A stretch of 64,000 nucleotides of DNA. Source: Chionis minor. Its lineage: Eukaryota > Chordata > Aves > Charadriiformes > Chionididae. Each line of letters opens with the position of its first letter. Position 1 is the first letter of the stretch. Location of the stretch: the NCBI GenBank assembly GCA_013398295.1, contig VZSF01009123.1, forward strand, positions 186,001 to 250,000. Reading direction: 5' to 3'. The position numbers and the translations under genes are program-made. The notes under the pieces were generated by a model, which made no database searches, had not been told where the DNA came from, and saw nothing but the letters and a program-made list of their open reading frames with translations. Below are positions 24,201-38,002 of this stretch, in pieces.

Positions 24201-27200
24201 GAATTTTGGCAAATTCAGATCAGAGACACCAAATTCCTGAGTCTCAAATTACTGTCTTAGTCAACAGTGCAAAAAAACACGAACTGCAGCAATAATGGCA
24301 AAGAACAAGATTTAGGCTGTTCCTCAACTATTATTTGCATTCACTGTGAGATCTGCAGGAGCCTTGTGCAGACTTGAGAGGAGCCATGTTCCCATCAAGT
24401 TGCTCTCCCTGTAAGCAAGCTGCCATAATCCCCATTAGCCTCCCTCTATAAATGTCAAATGTTTAGCAATAATTTAATGTCTAAGGGAATAGGACTTGGA
24501 TGCCACTGCCAATGACTGTAACCACAAAGAAAGGTCACAGCTCCTTAGCCAAACACCAGTAATTCAAGGCTGTCAGGGTTGCTGCTATGACATAATTGTC
24601 AAATAGCAGCTGGAAGTTTATAATCACATCTTAGCTGTGGGTACTGTTAACTAATGGTAGATATATTTCTTCCTACAGAGGAGCTAAGATTACTTCCTCT
24701 GTCTCCTCTGGCTACTTTCCCACCCCGTCATCACAATCTCAGTTAATCTGAGTTGGGCCTCAGCCAACTAATTCATATCTGTGCTGTGCTTTTCTTTGAG
24801 AACTGAGGTGTTGTGTCATCCATCCTGGGTGGAAGATACAGATTCACGCGTGCTCTTTATCGATAGGCTAAAAATAACCAGATCCCATCCTTCCCAAGGG
24901 AGGGATTCATTAATTTCAACTTTTAGCCACCTGAAGTCCAATCTGGTCTCCCTTGCCTCCACACAAAGTCAAAAAAGAGTAATAAGCAGATCCAGAAGGC
25001 AAGTGGTTGGACCTAGTTTAAACTTACTCTGCTTTCAATGCCTGCTTCTATCTCTTGATCATGAGGAGCCAAAGTGTCTAGCTTAGACTTGCCCAAGTTT
25101 TTTTTGACATCCCTCCTAAATGGCCCTTTTCTGGTTGAGCAGAAGCACAAACCAGACTAGTGCCCAGCAGTATCTACACTAGAAACAATTTTGGGAAGAA
25201 AAACTACCCCCGCATCTGCTGAAATCTATCTAAGAGGAAGAAAGAAGACACTGAAAAAGGGAGTTTCATCTTACTCTGATCAGAGATACTACTAAATGAC
25301 TTACTGTTCTCCACAAGCAACACTGTTCAAAGCAGCTGTAAGCTTTAAAGCAACTGACAAAACACCAACACCAAGTCATCAACTACTCCTTATGTAAATG
25401 CAATCAACTACTTCAATTTCTCTGACACAGCCACCCTCATTTCTTATATCCCACCACTCTGTGCCCTCCATTTTAGAAGCTAGATAACCATTCACATCAT
25501 ATTGAGGTAGCCTACAATCCCCTGAAGATGATACAGTTCTTCCTCAGCTTAAAGTTGGATTTTTTCTAAAGACCTTCTTAAATCATGGCTTTACAGGAAA
25601 AAAAAAACAACCACAAAATACAACAAACAGTAACACTTACTTAATTCTTTAAAGAGATATAAAAACAATAATACCTTTCTTACAATGAGTAAATGATGTA
25701 TTTAAACAATATGCTTTTTACTTAAAAATATTTGATATTCAGAGTTTGCTACTGTTAGTAAGCATTTTCTTTTGGAACATAAACAACCTTTAAACCTCAC
25801 TAAAATGTGAATTTCTCACCTGTATTTGTTTAACACCTCAAGAAGAGACCTTTTTATTTAAGCAATATACTTAGCTTTTTAGAATCAGAGCTCTGCAATG
25901 AAGAATTTGCAGATTTAGACACTGTTTGCTCATGTAGAAAGGTTCTTCCCTTGCTAGATTTCAGATGTCCTGGCTAAATAAATGTGTTTTCCTTCTCTGC
26001 CAAAACTCCCTCCACCCCACCAACAGCAAGCAATCTTATACCAACAGCAAGAAGAATAGAACTAAGAGAAAACTTTATCCTTAATATTTTGACTGTGACG
26101 CTACTGAGTGTTACAGCAAGATTTCCTGAAGAGTTGGTGCCTAGCAATGCAAAAAACCTAACCAGATTAAAAAAATTTTAAAAAAAAAAGGAAAAAAAAT
26201 GCTATTTCCAAATGTACCTAGCTGCTACTCTTGTATTCACGTTTAACATGCAGGGAGAATTTTTAAGATCTTACTGCCCACTCTCTGCACCTTTGGGAGC
26301 CCACCTACCATTGAAACTCCGAGTTTACATGTTTTCCAACATAGATAACAGCATGACACTGTAATTACCACTTATTTATGAAACAAGCACAAAAAACTAT
26401 CACAGCCCTTCACATGTAAGGTGCAACACAGCACACAGGGGATCAGTAACAGAGCATGGAGTATTTGACTAATGAGCCACCAGCCAGGACTGCTTACTCA
26501 ATCATTACTGTGAAAGAAACTCTTACAGTAGTTCAATAATCTCTGCATCAGCTCATCACCCACAGCGCAAGGCAGTTTACTGAGGAAACAGAGCCCAGAG
26601 ACTTGTTTCTTTTCAGCCTACTGAGCCATTCGTATCAGTGTTGTGCCTTCAGAGATGCTTCTGCCTGGGAAATAATCAAGCTCCTGTTTTCAGAAGAAGT
26701 CTGGTCTTTCATGGAGACACTTAAAAAAATAAAACAAAACATTAATCAAGGATTAATGACAACAGTTAACTCATTGGTGGTGTGAAGTGGGAATATTTAA
26801 AAAGGCTTTCTTTAACCCAGGAAAACAACTCTCCCAGAGTATTCCCTGCAGAAGGAAAACATGCTCTCCAAAGGGCAATTGAGAGCAGGCTCTGAAACAC
26901 AGGTGATCTGACTTGCCCGCTAAAGAAGACTGTTGATTTTAAGTCAGCTTTTCTCAAGCTCCCTGCAAACCTGACCTTTTCTGGGTTTCATTGCCTTTGT
27001 ACTATTCCTGTCCCCAAAGAGGGGGAAAACTACTACCTTTGATTGATGGCAGCAACTCCTCTCTTAGGGAGTAAGGAAGGGAGAAGCAGATGTAATTTCT
27101 GGGAACAACTTAGTTCATTTTTCCCCCATCACACGGGAGTTAAACCAATGCCTGCAATTAGAGGTTGTTAGCTGTTCCCTGGCTAGTATTAAGAGTGGTA

Positions 27201-27908
27201 ACCAGCAGTTGCAGATGCTTCATACTCCAATACACAGGAGAAACTGAGCTGCTAGTAGCAATAAATCAGCAGAATTTAGTTTTGATTTAGCATTTATCCT
27301 TTTTTCTTTAGTGGCAAATAGTATTTTGATCTCTTTAAACATTCCTATCTCTCTTTCACCACAATACTCTGATAAACTGCTGCAGACATGCTAAAATTTA
27401 CTTTTGAAAATACCCTTTTTCCCCACAAACCTTCCATCATTGCATCTTGTCTCAGCAGCTAATGTTTAGGTGATAAACCCATTCAATCACCAGTGTGTCG
27501 CTTGCAATTTTTGTTTCACTTGTCTTTCTGTGGCAGCTCAGCTTCGGGGGGAGGATGTTTACAGTAAGAACAAGCTGTAATGACTAGTTGCAGATATAAA
27601 TATGCACCTCCAAACCCTGGAAGAAAGTGAGCCACTTCAGCCATTAAAGTTATCTAACACCATAAACATTTGAAGACTGTAATGACAGCTTGCTCTCGTT
27701 TCTCTGCTTGCAGAAATTGGACTGCTTCTGGCTGCTATCAATTAGCACGTCCCAACACTTTGTAGGAATGTAGATGCCAGTGGCCCCGCGTTCATGTGTC
27801 GAGATAGAAGCTGTTTGCCTCTGAATATCTGTCCCTGGCTCTCCTAAGCGTGCTGATATCCTCAGTTGCTAAAACTCTCAGTCTGGCACTTCACTGAGCA
27901 ACAGCTTG

Positions 27909-27926
27909 TAATAATAATAATAATAA
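27909..27926. repeat. (TAA)6 microsatellite
   Basis: Six perfect TAA units, a typical short AT-rich microsatellite. Confidence 0.9.
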
Positions 27927-30521
27927 CACTAACATGTCTTTATTATATGGTAATACACTTATAATAAATGGAATGTGTTTGTAGCCACAGAATATAAAGA
28001 ATAAGATGGTTTTCAGCTTGATCTCTTTATCCAGTATCCAACACAACAGGAGTCAAAAATAAGTCAAAACCTCATATTTTATTTATAAAAAGCACAATTT
28101 TTCTTTTTCTTTTTTTTAAAAAAAACAATTGTTAGAAATGGAAGAAGAGACATATCAATGAATTCTTTAATAGTCTATATGTTGAGGGATATTAATTGTT
28201 TAGTATAAATAAGTTTTAATTAGAATAAACTATTTAAGATTATAATATGGCATGATTTGTGCTGTTTGCCTAGCTTTACTTAGCATGAGTAGCTAGATTT
28301 GCTGAACTCTTTAGGCTGCAATAGTTGTTTTTCCTAGTAAATTTCCTACCAGCTGGTACAGTGCTGTGTTTAGTTGTTTAGTATGGGAATGTGTTTTGGT
28401 ATCACACTTGATGTTTTGGTAGTGTTTTTCCCAAGCCTAGGACTCTTCAGTTTTCCATGTTCTGCCACCAAGTGCAGGTGCACAAGGAGTTTAAACCAGA
28501 AGATAGGAAGGCTCCAACCCTCAGCTGAAACTGCAAATCAGCTAAATATAACTGAAGGATAAGTGATGAAATGTGGGCTAGATGATTTCTCCCCCTTCTA
28601 TAAGCAGCTGCTCAGGTGCCTGAGAACCTAGAAATGAACAATCAAACTTTACATCTTTCATGTAGAGTATTTTCTTGTTTGTCTTTACTCTGAACCTTTT
28701 CAGTAATTAAGCTTACACTTCCTATCTTACTACTTCCTTCAAAAATTCAGCTGCAGTGTTTTGGTAGAGGTAGGCTGCCTCCACCAAACATTTCTGTCAC
28801 CCTCCATATTTTGTACAAAATAGTCAGATCTGGAAAAGTTATAGTTAGCCTAAGCAACTGCCAACGCAGCTGGCCTTCCTCAGTAGCTCAGATAATCTAG
28901 TGTGTTGCTCTGTGTTGTGAGATGTGACATTGCACTAAATGCTGAAAATTTACAAAGAAATACCAGAAAACATACAACCAAATTTTCCCTTTTTAGGGAT
29001 TACCCTTGGCTGCTCTAACTTGTCCCCATTTCAACTCACACATGAATTTAGCCACAAAGCAGACAAGACAATCAGGACAATCACTTCCACAGTAGTTAAT
29101 TCCCCCAATAAGGATCTCTGTATTCACTTCCCAGAGCCTCCAGTCCAACACAATGTGATATTATCTTACATAAAGGCATTTGAGAAGGTTTTGAGCTATT
29201 TAAGTCCAGAAAAATCAGCTGCATTTAAATAAGCTGTTTATTAATTGCAATTGGATTTGTTCTTTCCTATCTGTTCTATAGAAGTCTGATTTCTGAATTA
29301 GGGGAAAGAAACAACCTATTTACAACCAACTTAAGTCCTGCCTCCTGCTCCCTTAATCAAAAGAAGCAAGAGTAAGTTGTCTTTCTTTCCTGCCACAGTG
29401 TTATACATACAATTCTTTGAAACAAATGGGTTCTTTGATCATGCCAAAGCATTTTAGTCAGTTGACAAGATCATTGCAACAGTTTGGACTGGATTTCAGA
29501 TTATCTACCTGGCTTAACACTCAAAATGTTGCATCTCATAAAACAGTTTTAGAAAGTAAGTGGCTTAATTTTTTTCCCTTTTATACTTAACAACTATAGT
29601 ACACCAAAATTTATTTCATTTTGGTTTTATTAGTTCTTGTCAATAAATACTTAACTCATTGAGAAGAAGAAAATTTCAGTCATTTTCAAATTAGTTGAAA
29701 ATTCAGATCACATCAAAATATTTGGAGGAAGGAATAGGCTCACAGAAGTGATGAGGTTGTGGAGTTAGCATGCTAGTTCCTAGGCCTAGAAATCTAGGTT
29801 CATTTTTTTTCTGCGGATTTGAGTCTAGATCTCATTATCAATTATTTTGGGTAGAGAATTTTATATAAGCCTATGCTATAAACTAGGCAAAGAGTGCGTC
29901 TGAGCATCCACCTCTTGGTTAACTCCATTAGTACACAGAATACATTGGAAGAGGTGATTTTTACCCCTCTTTTTTGGAGCTAGGATACTTAAGAGAAATG
30001 AGTCACTAGTCTAAAAGAGGATGATCCAGGCCAGTAGGAAGGACACTTAGGAGCCACCGCCCACAGACTGTACTTGCTAGTCCTATAGATATTGACATGG
30101 TTCAATTTTCTCTATGCAATGACTTGGGAACAATCATGACCCTATCTGTCCTTTAGGGCCTTGGGAAAAAGCGTACATAGTAACCAAATTCCCTCTAGCG
30201 TATAAGGAGACTAAGCCTGCATATCCCATATTCTAGTTCCCAATAACTTCACATTTCTTGTAAAAATAAAGGTGAACTTATATCACAGACAAAGTTAAAA
30301 ATTTTATACCACTGAATCAAGAAATTGAGAGAGAACACTTGCCTGTGAAAGCTAATAGTGTGCAGAGGAAAAGAGAATGAAATATTCTTTGCTTTAGACT
30401 TGCAATAAAACTTTCAGGGCTTCACAGTGCCTCTGGTAGCTCTTCATAACCTCTCTAAGGAGCTGTGACTCATCAGTTGAAGAACACTAGTCTGAATTAA
30501 TGGCATTCACCCAGAGAAAAC

Positions 30522-30553
30522 TTTTTTCTTTTTTTTGTCTTTTTTTTCTTTTT
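30522..30553. repeat. T-rich tract
   Basis: T runs of six to eight separated by C or GTC. Low complexity. Confidence 0.8.
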
Positions 30554-32516
30554 GCAAATAAGTGTGTCTGAGGCCATGGTAGCTCTTCTTAGGTGCCTAT
30601 ATCCATAAGAGTTGAAAATATTATGATTCTGCATTATTCCACCCTCCTAGGAGCAAAATGGCTTTGCTGGAAAGCAGGGCAGATGTGATTATGAAGCACA
30701 TTCTTACATTTGCAACTAACTATTGCTCTGTTCTACACAAATTACTCACGGTTAAAGTTTCATGTTAATGGCATAAGGGAGTAGCAGGGGACAAAGGCAG
30801 TGCAATAAAAGAAACTGATAAAGCAAGGCACCTCTGGGCCTGCTGGGTCCCTGCGTTATCAGTACTATACTTAAGTCAGCTGCACGTTCTAAATTTTATA
30901 ATAATGTAAACCTGAAACCACTAACTGGGAACACTCTGGCTAGTGTATGGATGAATCAAGAAGGCTTGTGATAAAATTGAAGAAGCAGCAAGGGAAAGTC
31001 CTATTGGACATGAGATCTCCAGAACATTTTAATGCGGGTTTCTGGGTCCTGTGTATTCTTACCAGACCTTCATGCTCCAACAGAATTAATGTGGAACATG
31101 TAGGGAAGGGAAATGTGGTCAGAAACATTCCTAGGAGTTTTAATTTGCTTTGAACAAAAAACATGTCTTCAAAATGATCTGGAAAGTCTAAAAGATGATA
31201 TTGCAATGTCAGAATGATGACAATATTTGTGGCACTGTTGATGTGAATCACTATCAGAGTCACACAATGTCAGTACAAGTTATCCTACTATGAAAACAAA
31301 CACATGAGGAAATTTAAGACCAAATTATGTTGTGTGCAGAATGGGAAGCCTGAAGCTACAGACTGAAAGAAAAAGTGAGTTGTTGTTATATCAGTAAATC
31401 TGAGACCTAAACCAAGTAGACAAAGAAATATAAATGCCTGAAAAAATACATTACTTGGGGCCTCTTCCTCCTTTGAATAGCATCCACTGCAATGAATAGC
31501 ACTGATTCCTCATCCAGACAGGCTAACATTCACCACAGGAAGGGAGAAGACAAAAAGAAGGTGTGTCTATAACTTCTCTCTACCAGGCCAGAGTCTCTCT
31601 CATGCAGACATAGATCAGAGCCTCATGACATAGGTAATTCCAACTGGGAGAGATCTGGTGACTTAGTAGTACATTTCTATGGCCGAAAAAAGCTACAGAA
31701 GAATGTAGGCCTGCAGTGTGCAAATAATGTAGGACGAGGTGAGAGTTAACATCCCCACACATAGTAAAAAAATCTTTTATGCAATAGGTAGCTCATTCTG
31801 CTGAAGAGAGAAGTTTCAGCCGGAAAGAGCAAATGGGACCTTTCCTCATTAAGACCGGTAGTCTGGAAGGACTTCAGCCGTGTCTCTACAGCTCACACTC
31901 AAACCCAGCTCACACGTTGTGATTATCCACATGCCGGCAAGGACGCTTTGCTCAGAGCCAGGTGTACAGTGTGGTTGAAAACAACAACAGGCCACAGATA
32001 GACTTGGCTGGGAATACTGGTCCTACCTGAACTGTAACCAAGAACAGTGGGAACACGACCCAGAAGATCAGAAACCAGCGTTAGGTGTAAATGTTAAAAT
32101 TAAGATAATTCAGAAACTCATTACCGAAATGCTTGGACTGCATCAGTGTTAGGGGACCAGTGTCCTCATTTGAGGTTAAACAGAACCAATCTTCTTTTCA
32201 GTAACTTTACTTTTCAACTAAGCTTCTTCTAACTAAATTCACTCTCTGAAATTAACAGCATATTTTTCAGACAGGGTCTGCTTCTAGCAGGGATAAGGCC
32301 TGATGTTTATAATCAATACCAAGGAATGGGATGCAGAGAGGCTCCTGCTTATACTTATTGCCATAACAACCAAGGGCAGCCAATTTTGTTATGCACCAAC
32401 TTGGAGCGTCAGAAGCGGAAAAGCGTAGAGGGGTCGCACCTGCAGGGAGGAGCAGATGGGACAGGTGACCCAAAACTGACCAACAGGGTATTCCATCTCA
32501 TCTGCCTCATGCTCAG

Positions 32517-32523
32517 TATAAAA
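32517..32523 (+). promoter_or_regulatory. LTR TATA box
   Basis: TATAAAA in the context CTCAGTATAAAAGCTGAGG, conserved in the sister LTR at 62384. It should mark the U3/R boundary about 25-30 bp downstream. Present activity is unknown. Confidence 0.7.
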
Positions 32524-32788
32524 GCTGAGGTATCAAAGGGTCAGCTCTCTCCCTTCAATGGCCAACATCCAAGGAGAACTCTATCTGTTCAACTACCTTT
32601 GATTCCAATCCGCACAATCCAGATCTGGAATCCAGTTCCCAACCATTGCTGAGTCCAGTCTGGGACTTTCCCAGTGCCTGCTGGTGATGTGATTGTCATC
32701 CTGGGAGCTTGATACTGGTTTTGTATCAATTGTATATATTTATTTTTAAAAAAAATATTATTATATTTTTATTATTACTATTTCATCA

Positions 32789-32794
32789 AATAAA
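32789..32794 (+). terminator. LTR polyadenylation signal AATAAA
   Basis: AATAAA lies in an A/T-rich stretch near the 3' end of the LTR. The sister copy has ATTAAA at the equivalent place. Confidence 0.55.
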
Positions 32795-33528
32795 TTAGGG
32801 TTTTTTTAAACTCATAAGTCTCTTTCTCTCTCATCCTTCTCTTACTGAAAGGAGAGGTTGAGGAGAGCATCTGCTGTTTGTTTCAGTGGCCAGTCCAGCC
32901 CAAACCATGACAAACAGGATCCATTTGACTTTAAGAAAAAGGCAGGAAGCCTGCCGGAGTAAAAGACTGAGACACAGTCTAAATGTTACATACCAGAAAA
33001 TAATTAAAGTAAATTAGGAAACTGTTGGAAGGAAGAGCTAAAGGGAAGACTACAAGGTGTACACTTTACCTGTTTTAGTAATTTACAGAAGCTTAACTGT
33101 GGAGTTTCCTAACTCAATAACTGAAAGATAACTTTATATAAGACCAGGTTGCAGAAATTGTTGCAGAAATATTATGAAGCTGAATAACAAAACCATCAGA
33201 AAGTGCTTTCAGATGTTTTACAAAGCACTGCAGAAGTAATAAACAGCTATACAACTGTTTACTACCTATGCAAACTTAATCAAGCTGATTCCAAGAATTT
33301 GTGTCTAAGTAAACAATTCAGGCCTTGGGCTCAAAATGTACAGCCAAGTTCTTATTATACTTACATTTCTGCAGTGCTCTTTTTACTTTCCCTTCTGCCT
33401 CCCACTATGGATCCTCAGCATCTTTTAGCTTGATTTTTAACTTGCAAGACTAAATTTGGGAATTTTACAAGCTAAAAAAACAAAACCACACACTATTCTA
33501 CAAGAATATCCCTTGATGCAAAAGCCCT

Positions 33529-33537
33529 CCCCCCCCC
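33529..33537. repeat. C9 homopolymer
   Basis: Nine consecutive C residues, low complexity. Confidence 0.85.
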
Positions 33538-35427
33538 TCAGTTTTCTCTTATTGCCCTCCTGGGCTTCTGTTTAGTAAAATTTCCTGTTCAGGTAGGCAT
33601 TTTCAGGGGAAGGTTACCAAAAAAAAGAGGCAGAGAACAATTAAGAAGCTGTAGGGCAACTTCACCATATGGTATGCCCAAAGGAGACACTAGCAACACA
33701 ATAATCTGCAACTCATCATGTCACACTGCTGTGTTATGCATACCTCACTGACTCAACTTGTAGCAGAGGTCTGAATCAGAAGACATGAGATAATGCTTAT
33801 ATGACATTTCTCATTCTCCAAGTAGTCCACAGCAAAATTTATTTTTAAGGTGTAGAATAAGGATGTGCAAGGGGAATAAAAACTTTCTTGAGCAGACCAA
33901 ATGTTGACCTTCTCTGTTCCTGAGTGGTTTCCAAGTACAGGAACATGCTGGCCACCCAGTGCAGAATGGTAAAGGTGCTCCTCCAGTTTCTAAATTTTTG
34001 CCTGAAGCCTCATCTCTGATTCAACAGACTATTGCCCTGCAATGTAAGCAAAATCACAGTCCAAGTGCTTGCAAGGCCTTTGCTCTGCTGTGCATGCACA
34101 CAGATGGTATAAGACACCTGAGAGTCTGACCTAGAAATCCATCTATCTTGAGGCCCCTTTAAATCCTTTGCTCACTCTCTTTGGAGCCCTGAATGAAAAG
34201 AAAAGCTTTTAGTCTTGCTTCTTTTTTTAAAAGTCTCCACTGCTAACCACTGTTAAAATTTCACACAGCGAAGTACCTGAAAAACCTCTGATGAAACTCT
34301 GATTTAGGACAGAGGTAAAAGAGAAAGAAACAAGGAAAGAAGGAAGGAGAAAGAGGAAGACAACTCGCTTCCGCTATCTTTGAAAAAGAGGAGCAAGGTG
34401 CAATTAAAGCATGACATAAGACAGTTCAGACACAGAGCACAAGTGACAGACAGAACAGGTGCATCACGCGTTAGAGCGGTGGTGTCTGTTGGTTGATTTT
34501 TGGCAGCTGCCTCTGCAAGCACAGACACTTGCCACTACTTTACCAGCCAATGGCTGAGAGCAAACCCCAGCATCCCTCACTGGTGTGAAAAGTGCTCTGT
34601 CACTCATCAGCAGGGCTCCTTGTGCTACAGCTCTCAGCATGGAGGGTGAGTGCTCTAGTCTGTTCATTCTTTGCTAAATTGCACTGTTTTCAGGCATCTT
34701 GCACAAGATAGCTGATAGAAAAAAAGCACAAAGGCTTTGGTTCAGCAGTAACGAGGCCCGCAGGTAAGCGCCCACCATAAAGATATGTCTTCTGTTTTGT
34801 TTGTTTTATTTTATTTTTTCTTTGCTTTTAAATACCTGAGTTGTCACCATTCAATTTAGAAATGTTCAAATTACTGTTCTAACTCAAAAGCTACACTGTA
34901 AGTCAAAATGGGATGCAATTATAAACCTTTAGTATTGTTACAAAGTTAAATAAGAACATCTTAGGCAACTGCAACTAAACATATTAAATAGCTGGTAAAA
35001 TTACCCTTTACTATTCCCAAGTGGAGCTGGAAACAGGACAGGCTGTTGATAGGAATGAGTTACAAATGTAAACTTGATTGCTAATTGGCCTAAACTTCAC
35101 AGATAATCAACCTAATATCAGCTAATCAAACAAGTGTTACAACTTAAACAAATAAATCCTTCCCTCCTGGTCTTTCCTATTGAGACCCTGCTAGTTCTGA
35201 AGTGTGAATCCATTCACTGGTCATTTAGCAGACCATCCGTTTTTAGAGTCCAGCCTTGCTCAAATTGTAAACAGACTTGATACTGATTTAATAAAATAAA
35301 GCCTTCAGCGCCAGTGACTCCTGTCACAGCACATTACCTCTTCAGTTGTAGTGGCACAGCTGTCTGAGAGGCTTTGCTGTGAACCAGCCCAAGGAACTGA
35401 TCCAGCTGGAAGTAATCCTATGGGTTA

Positions 35428-35458
35428 TTTTTTTTGTGGGTTTTTTTTTTTTTCCCCC
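35428..35458. repeat. T-rich tract (T8, GTGGG, T13, C5)
   Basis: Low-complexity run on the plus strand with a T13 core. Confidence 0.85.
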
Positions 35459-38002
35459 TTCTCTTCAAGCCAGGTCACTCTCCCTGCCTAGCCCACAGCA
35501 GGAGTGGGAAATGCAGGGCGGTGACCATTGTCCCTGCCCAGTCTTGCTGTTGGTACTTCAAAAATGCTAGGCCACAGCCTAGAAGGTAATTTTTGAGCCT
35601 TGTTCCTTTAAAATATTTGCAGATTATACATGCAAAAGCAGTCCTATATACTCAACATTTAAAATGTGTCCCAGAATCTCTAAACTTTGGAGTGGGGCAC
35701 ATAGCGCAGCCTAGAAGCTGTGCATGACTGCACTTCCTCCCAAGACTCAATTATATAAGCTTGATAATGTTATGATTTCTGCCCCCCCAGCCCTCCAATT
35801 ACATTTTTTGTCTTCAGTTTTCCTCCCTATAGTATCAAGTTTCCAGCAGCTAGGTGCAGGTTGCTCAACAATCTGGGCTCTGCCTCCACAGAGAAGCTCG
35901 CGAGTATATTCAGTCTACTCTGCTGGCTGAAGCCTTGAACCAAAGCATCCAAACTCAACATGGGAAAGCTGGGCTGTAATAGACTGACCCACCCCACCTC
36001 AATCTATCCAGGACACTTCAGTGGAAGCTTACACCTATAATTAGGGGCCAACCTCGCTTGGGTTCTTGGTCTGCAGCAAACTCGAAACTTGGGCTCGGAT
36101 GAGCAATAAGTGCAAGTTGGAGGATTTATAGTGTATGGTTGTGAGAAAATCTGCCTTGAGAACATGCACTTAACTGATGATATAGACATGCTGAGTGTTA
36201 TTCTGCTGAGAGCAGTTTGTTCCTGCAACATTCAGCTATTGCTTCAGGGGACTTTAAATATCATTACTTGTGGCCCAGATTATCTCAGGTATTCAGGCTC
36301 ACACAAGAAATGTGAGCTTTCCACAGTGCTGTTTCACTGAGACACAGATGTAGCTTTATGATTTATCTGAAGTCACCCAGGGATACAACAGCAATCAACC
36401 TCACCAGGCCTATTCCCAAAAGCACAGCCAGCCTTCATAATAGATGCTAAGTACGTAGTAGGCACAAGGAGCAGAAATGGATTCCTCCACAGAATTCTGT
36501 TCATTGCTATAAACAATTTACATGGATAGCAGCTTGCTGTGGGGTTGATGATTCATTGAGACATCTTATATGATCATGCTTGCAGTGAAAGGAGGAAGTC
36601 AAGAGTATAACTCGGACTGCGGGTGTGACTAGTCTCTATGAGGCTGGTAAGGTGACTATATTTTGACTAACGTGTCAGCAATTCTAACCCAGGATTTCTA
36701 AACCACAGCGCCTGACTCAGTGGCAGGTGGCAGAAAACCCTGCATAGAGAGGTGGGGGTTGTGTAAAAAGGCATAAAATTGTCAACTGTGAGTTACACTT
36801 GTAGTCTAAAGATGACGCCACCTCACTAAGCCATGCCGCAGTGTCCATAATGTCTCTGCTGTCTGGCATTGTCTGCTCTTGTTCTTTTAAGTTTCCCTGA
36901 TGATGATCTCAGCCCAAGTTCTTACTTACAGAAAGATTTTTTATAAAACTTGACCATTACAAAGGTCTTGTACCTTTCATTGGCACCTGCTGTACGAGTG
37001 ATTTTTTTTGTTGGCAGTGCAGTCTAGAAAGACCTTGAGATAAATGAGATTCAGGTTCCCACTCTGCCCTGTGTACTGTGCTCTTGAACATATGTTGCGG
37101 AGTCTATAATGGGTTGCTGTAACAAGCAATTCACTGTGTAACAGGTGATGAATGAGTTATAATATTTTACTGCACTTGGCTAAGTACATGAAGGGGCATG
37201 TGCAATGAGCATATTTCAGGACTGATCATTGAAACCCTCATGCAAAGAACAGGACACAAGTGTGCTGGGTGCTGCAGGGAGGCTGCCTGTGTCAGGGAAG
37301 CAAGAGAAGATAGTAACTGGTGACAGGACCTGCCAAGAACCGGACAGCCCTACGGGCTGCTTCTGTGGGCTGTCTCTGTACTTGTTTTACCTAGGTCTGT
37401 GGTGTTATCAGTAAGGTATCGTTGCTGACACTAGCATCCGCTTACACTGTCACCCCTGTTCACTCTCTGCCATTTAGTTTCCTTTCTGTTGTAGACAGCA
37501 GGTTTCTCTAGAGGAAGGAACTAGTCTATACCTTCCCTAAACTAATAAAGTTAGAGGACTATTGTAATATTATGGTATTAATAATTGTAAAAATAAGCTC
37601 TGTGCTGATGCAGTCACCACAATTAATCCTCACATCTACATTAAACCAGAGGTTTTTCTTAAATCTCGACATCTTCACTCCCAAGAGTCAACTGCATTAA
37701 GAATGAAGCACTCTTCTTGCCTCCCATTTAGGTTGGCATCATTAGACTTCCATTAAAAGCTGCCATTTGGTTGGTTTCCACCCACAGTAGAAAGCTATCA
37801 TCAGGCCTCATCACTCCTTCCTTCTTTCCGATACTCATGACCACCTTCCCCTGTTTGAGTCAACGTCAGGATGTTGATGCTGAATGTCTTCCATTTGAAT
37901 TTCATGCCAGGTTGCTTCCTGGTGGTTATCCCACTGGTCTCTGACATCAGCAATACTCAACCTATTTGAAAGACAAACGAGAGAAGCTCAGTGACTGGGA
38001 GC

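Larger units (their letters stand above)
19891..32160. other. No gene recognised; 12 kb of AT-rich DNA
   Basis: No transposon, RNA gene or host gene is recognisable. The longest frames are 107 codons (30940-31263, minus), 101 (24781-25086, plus), 99 (22343-22642, minus) and 97 (28939-29232, plus), none with a family signature. Pyrimidine-rich sequence occupies about 20380-20760. Simple repeats are an A-rich run at 21228-21251, (TAA)6 at 27909-27926 and a T-rich tract at 30522-30553. Around 27480-27900 the sequence is of higher complexity and contains a good splice-acceptor-like motif. Confidence 0.5.
32161..32912 (+). mobile_element. Solo LTR of an endogenous retrovirus (752 bp copy)
   Basis: The element begins TGTCCTCATTTGAGG and ends CCATGACA, the TG...CA ends of an LTR. 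The flanks ACCAG (32156-32160) and AACAG (32913-32917) are a 5-bp target duplication with one mismatch. Inside are a TATAAAA box (32517-32523), a U5-like GTCTGGGACTTTCCCAGTGC segment and an AATAAA signal (32789-32794). It is collinear with the LTR at 62041-62856 over most of its length but lacks about 109 bp just after the TATA box. No retroviral coding sequence lies on either side, so it is a solo LTR left by recombination between two LTRs. The 108-codon frame at 32326-32652 inside it is a by-product, not a gene. A 5-bp duplication suits an ERVL-like group, but that is inference. Confidence 0.85.
32913..38002. other. No gene recognised
   Basis: AT-rich DNA without recognisable genes or transposons. 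Simple sequence: C9 at 33529-33537 and a T8/T13/C5 tract at 35428-35458. A purine-rich patch at about 34317-34360 gives a leucine/serine-rich minus-strand frame that is a composition effect. Frames do not exceed about 76 codons. Confidence 0.55.

Noticed and set aside
32326..32652. 108-codon plus-strand frame as a gene
   Set aside because: It lies wholly inside the LTR at 32161-32912, spans the TATA box and has no retroviral or cellular protein motif.
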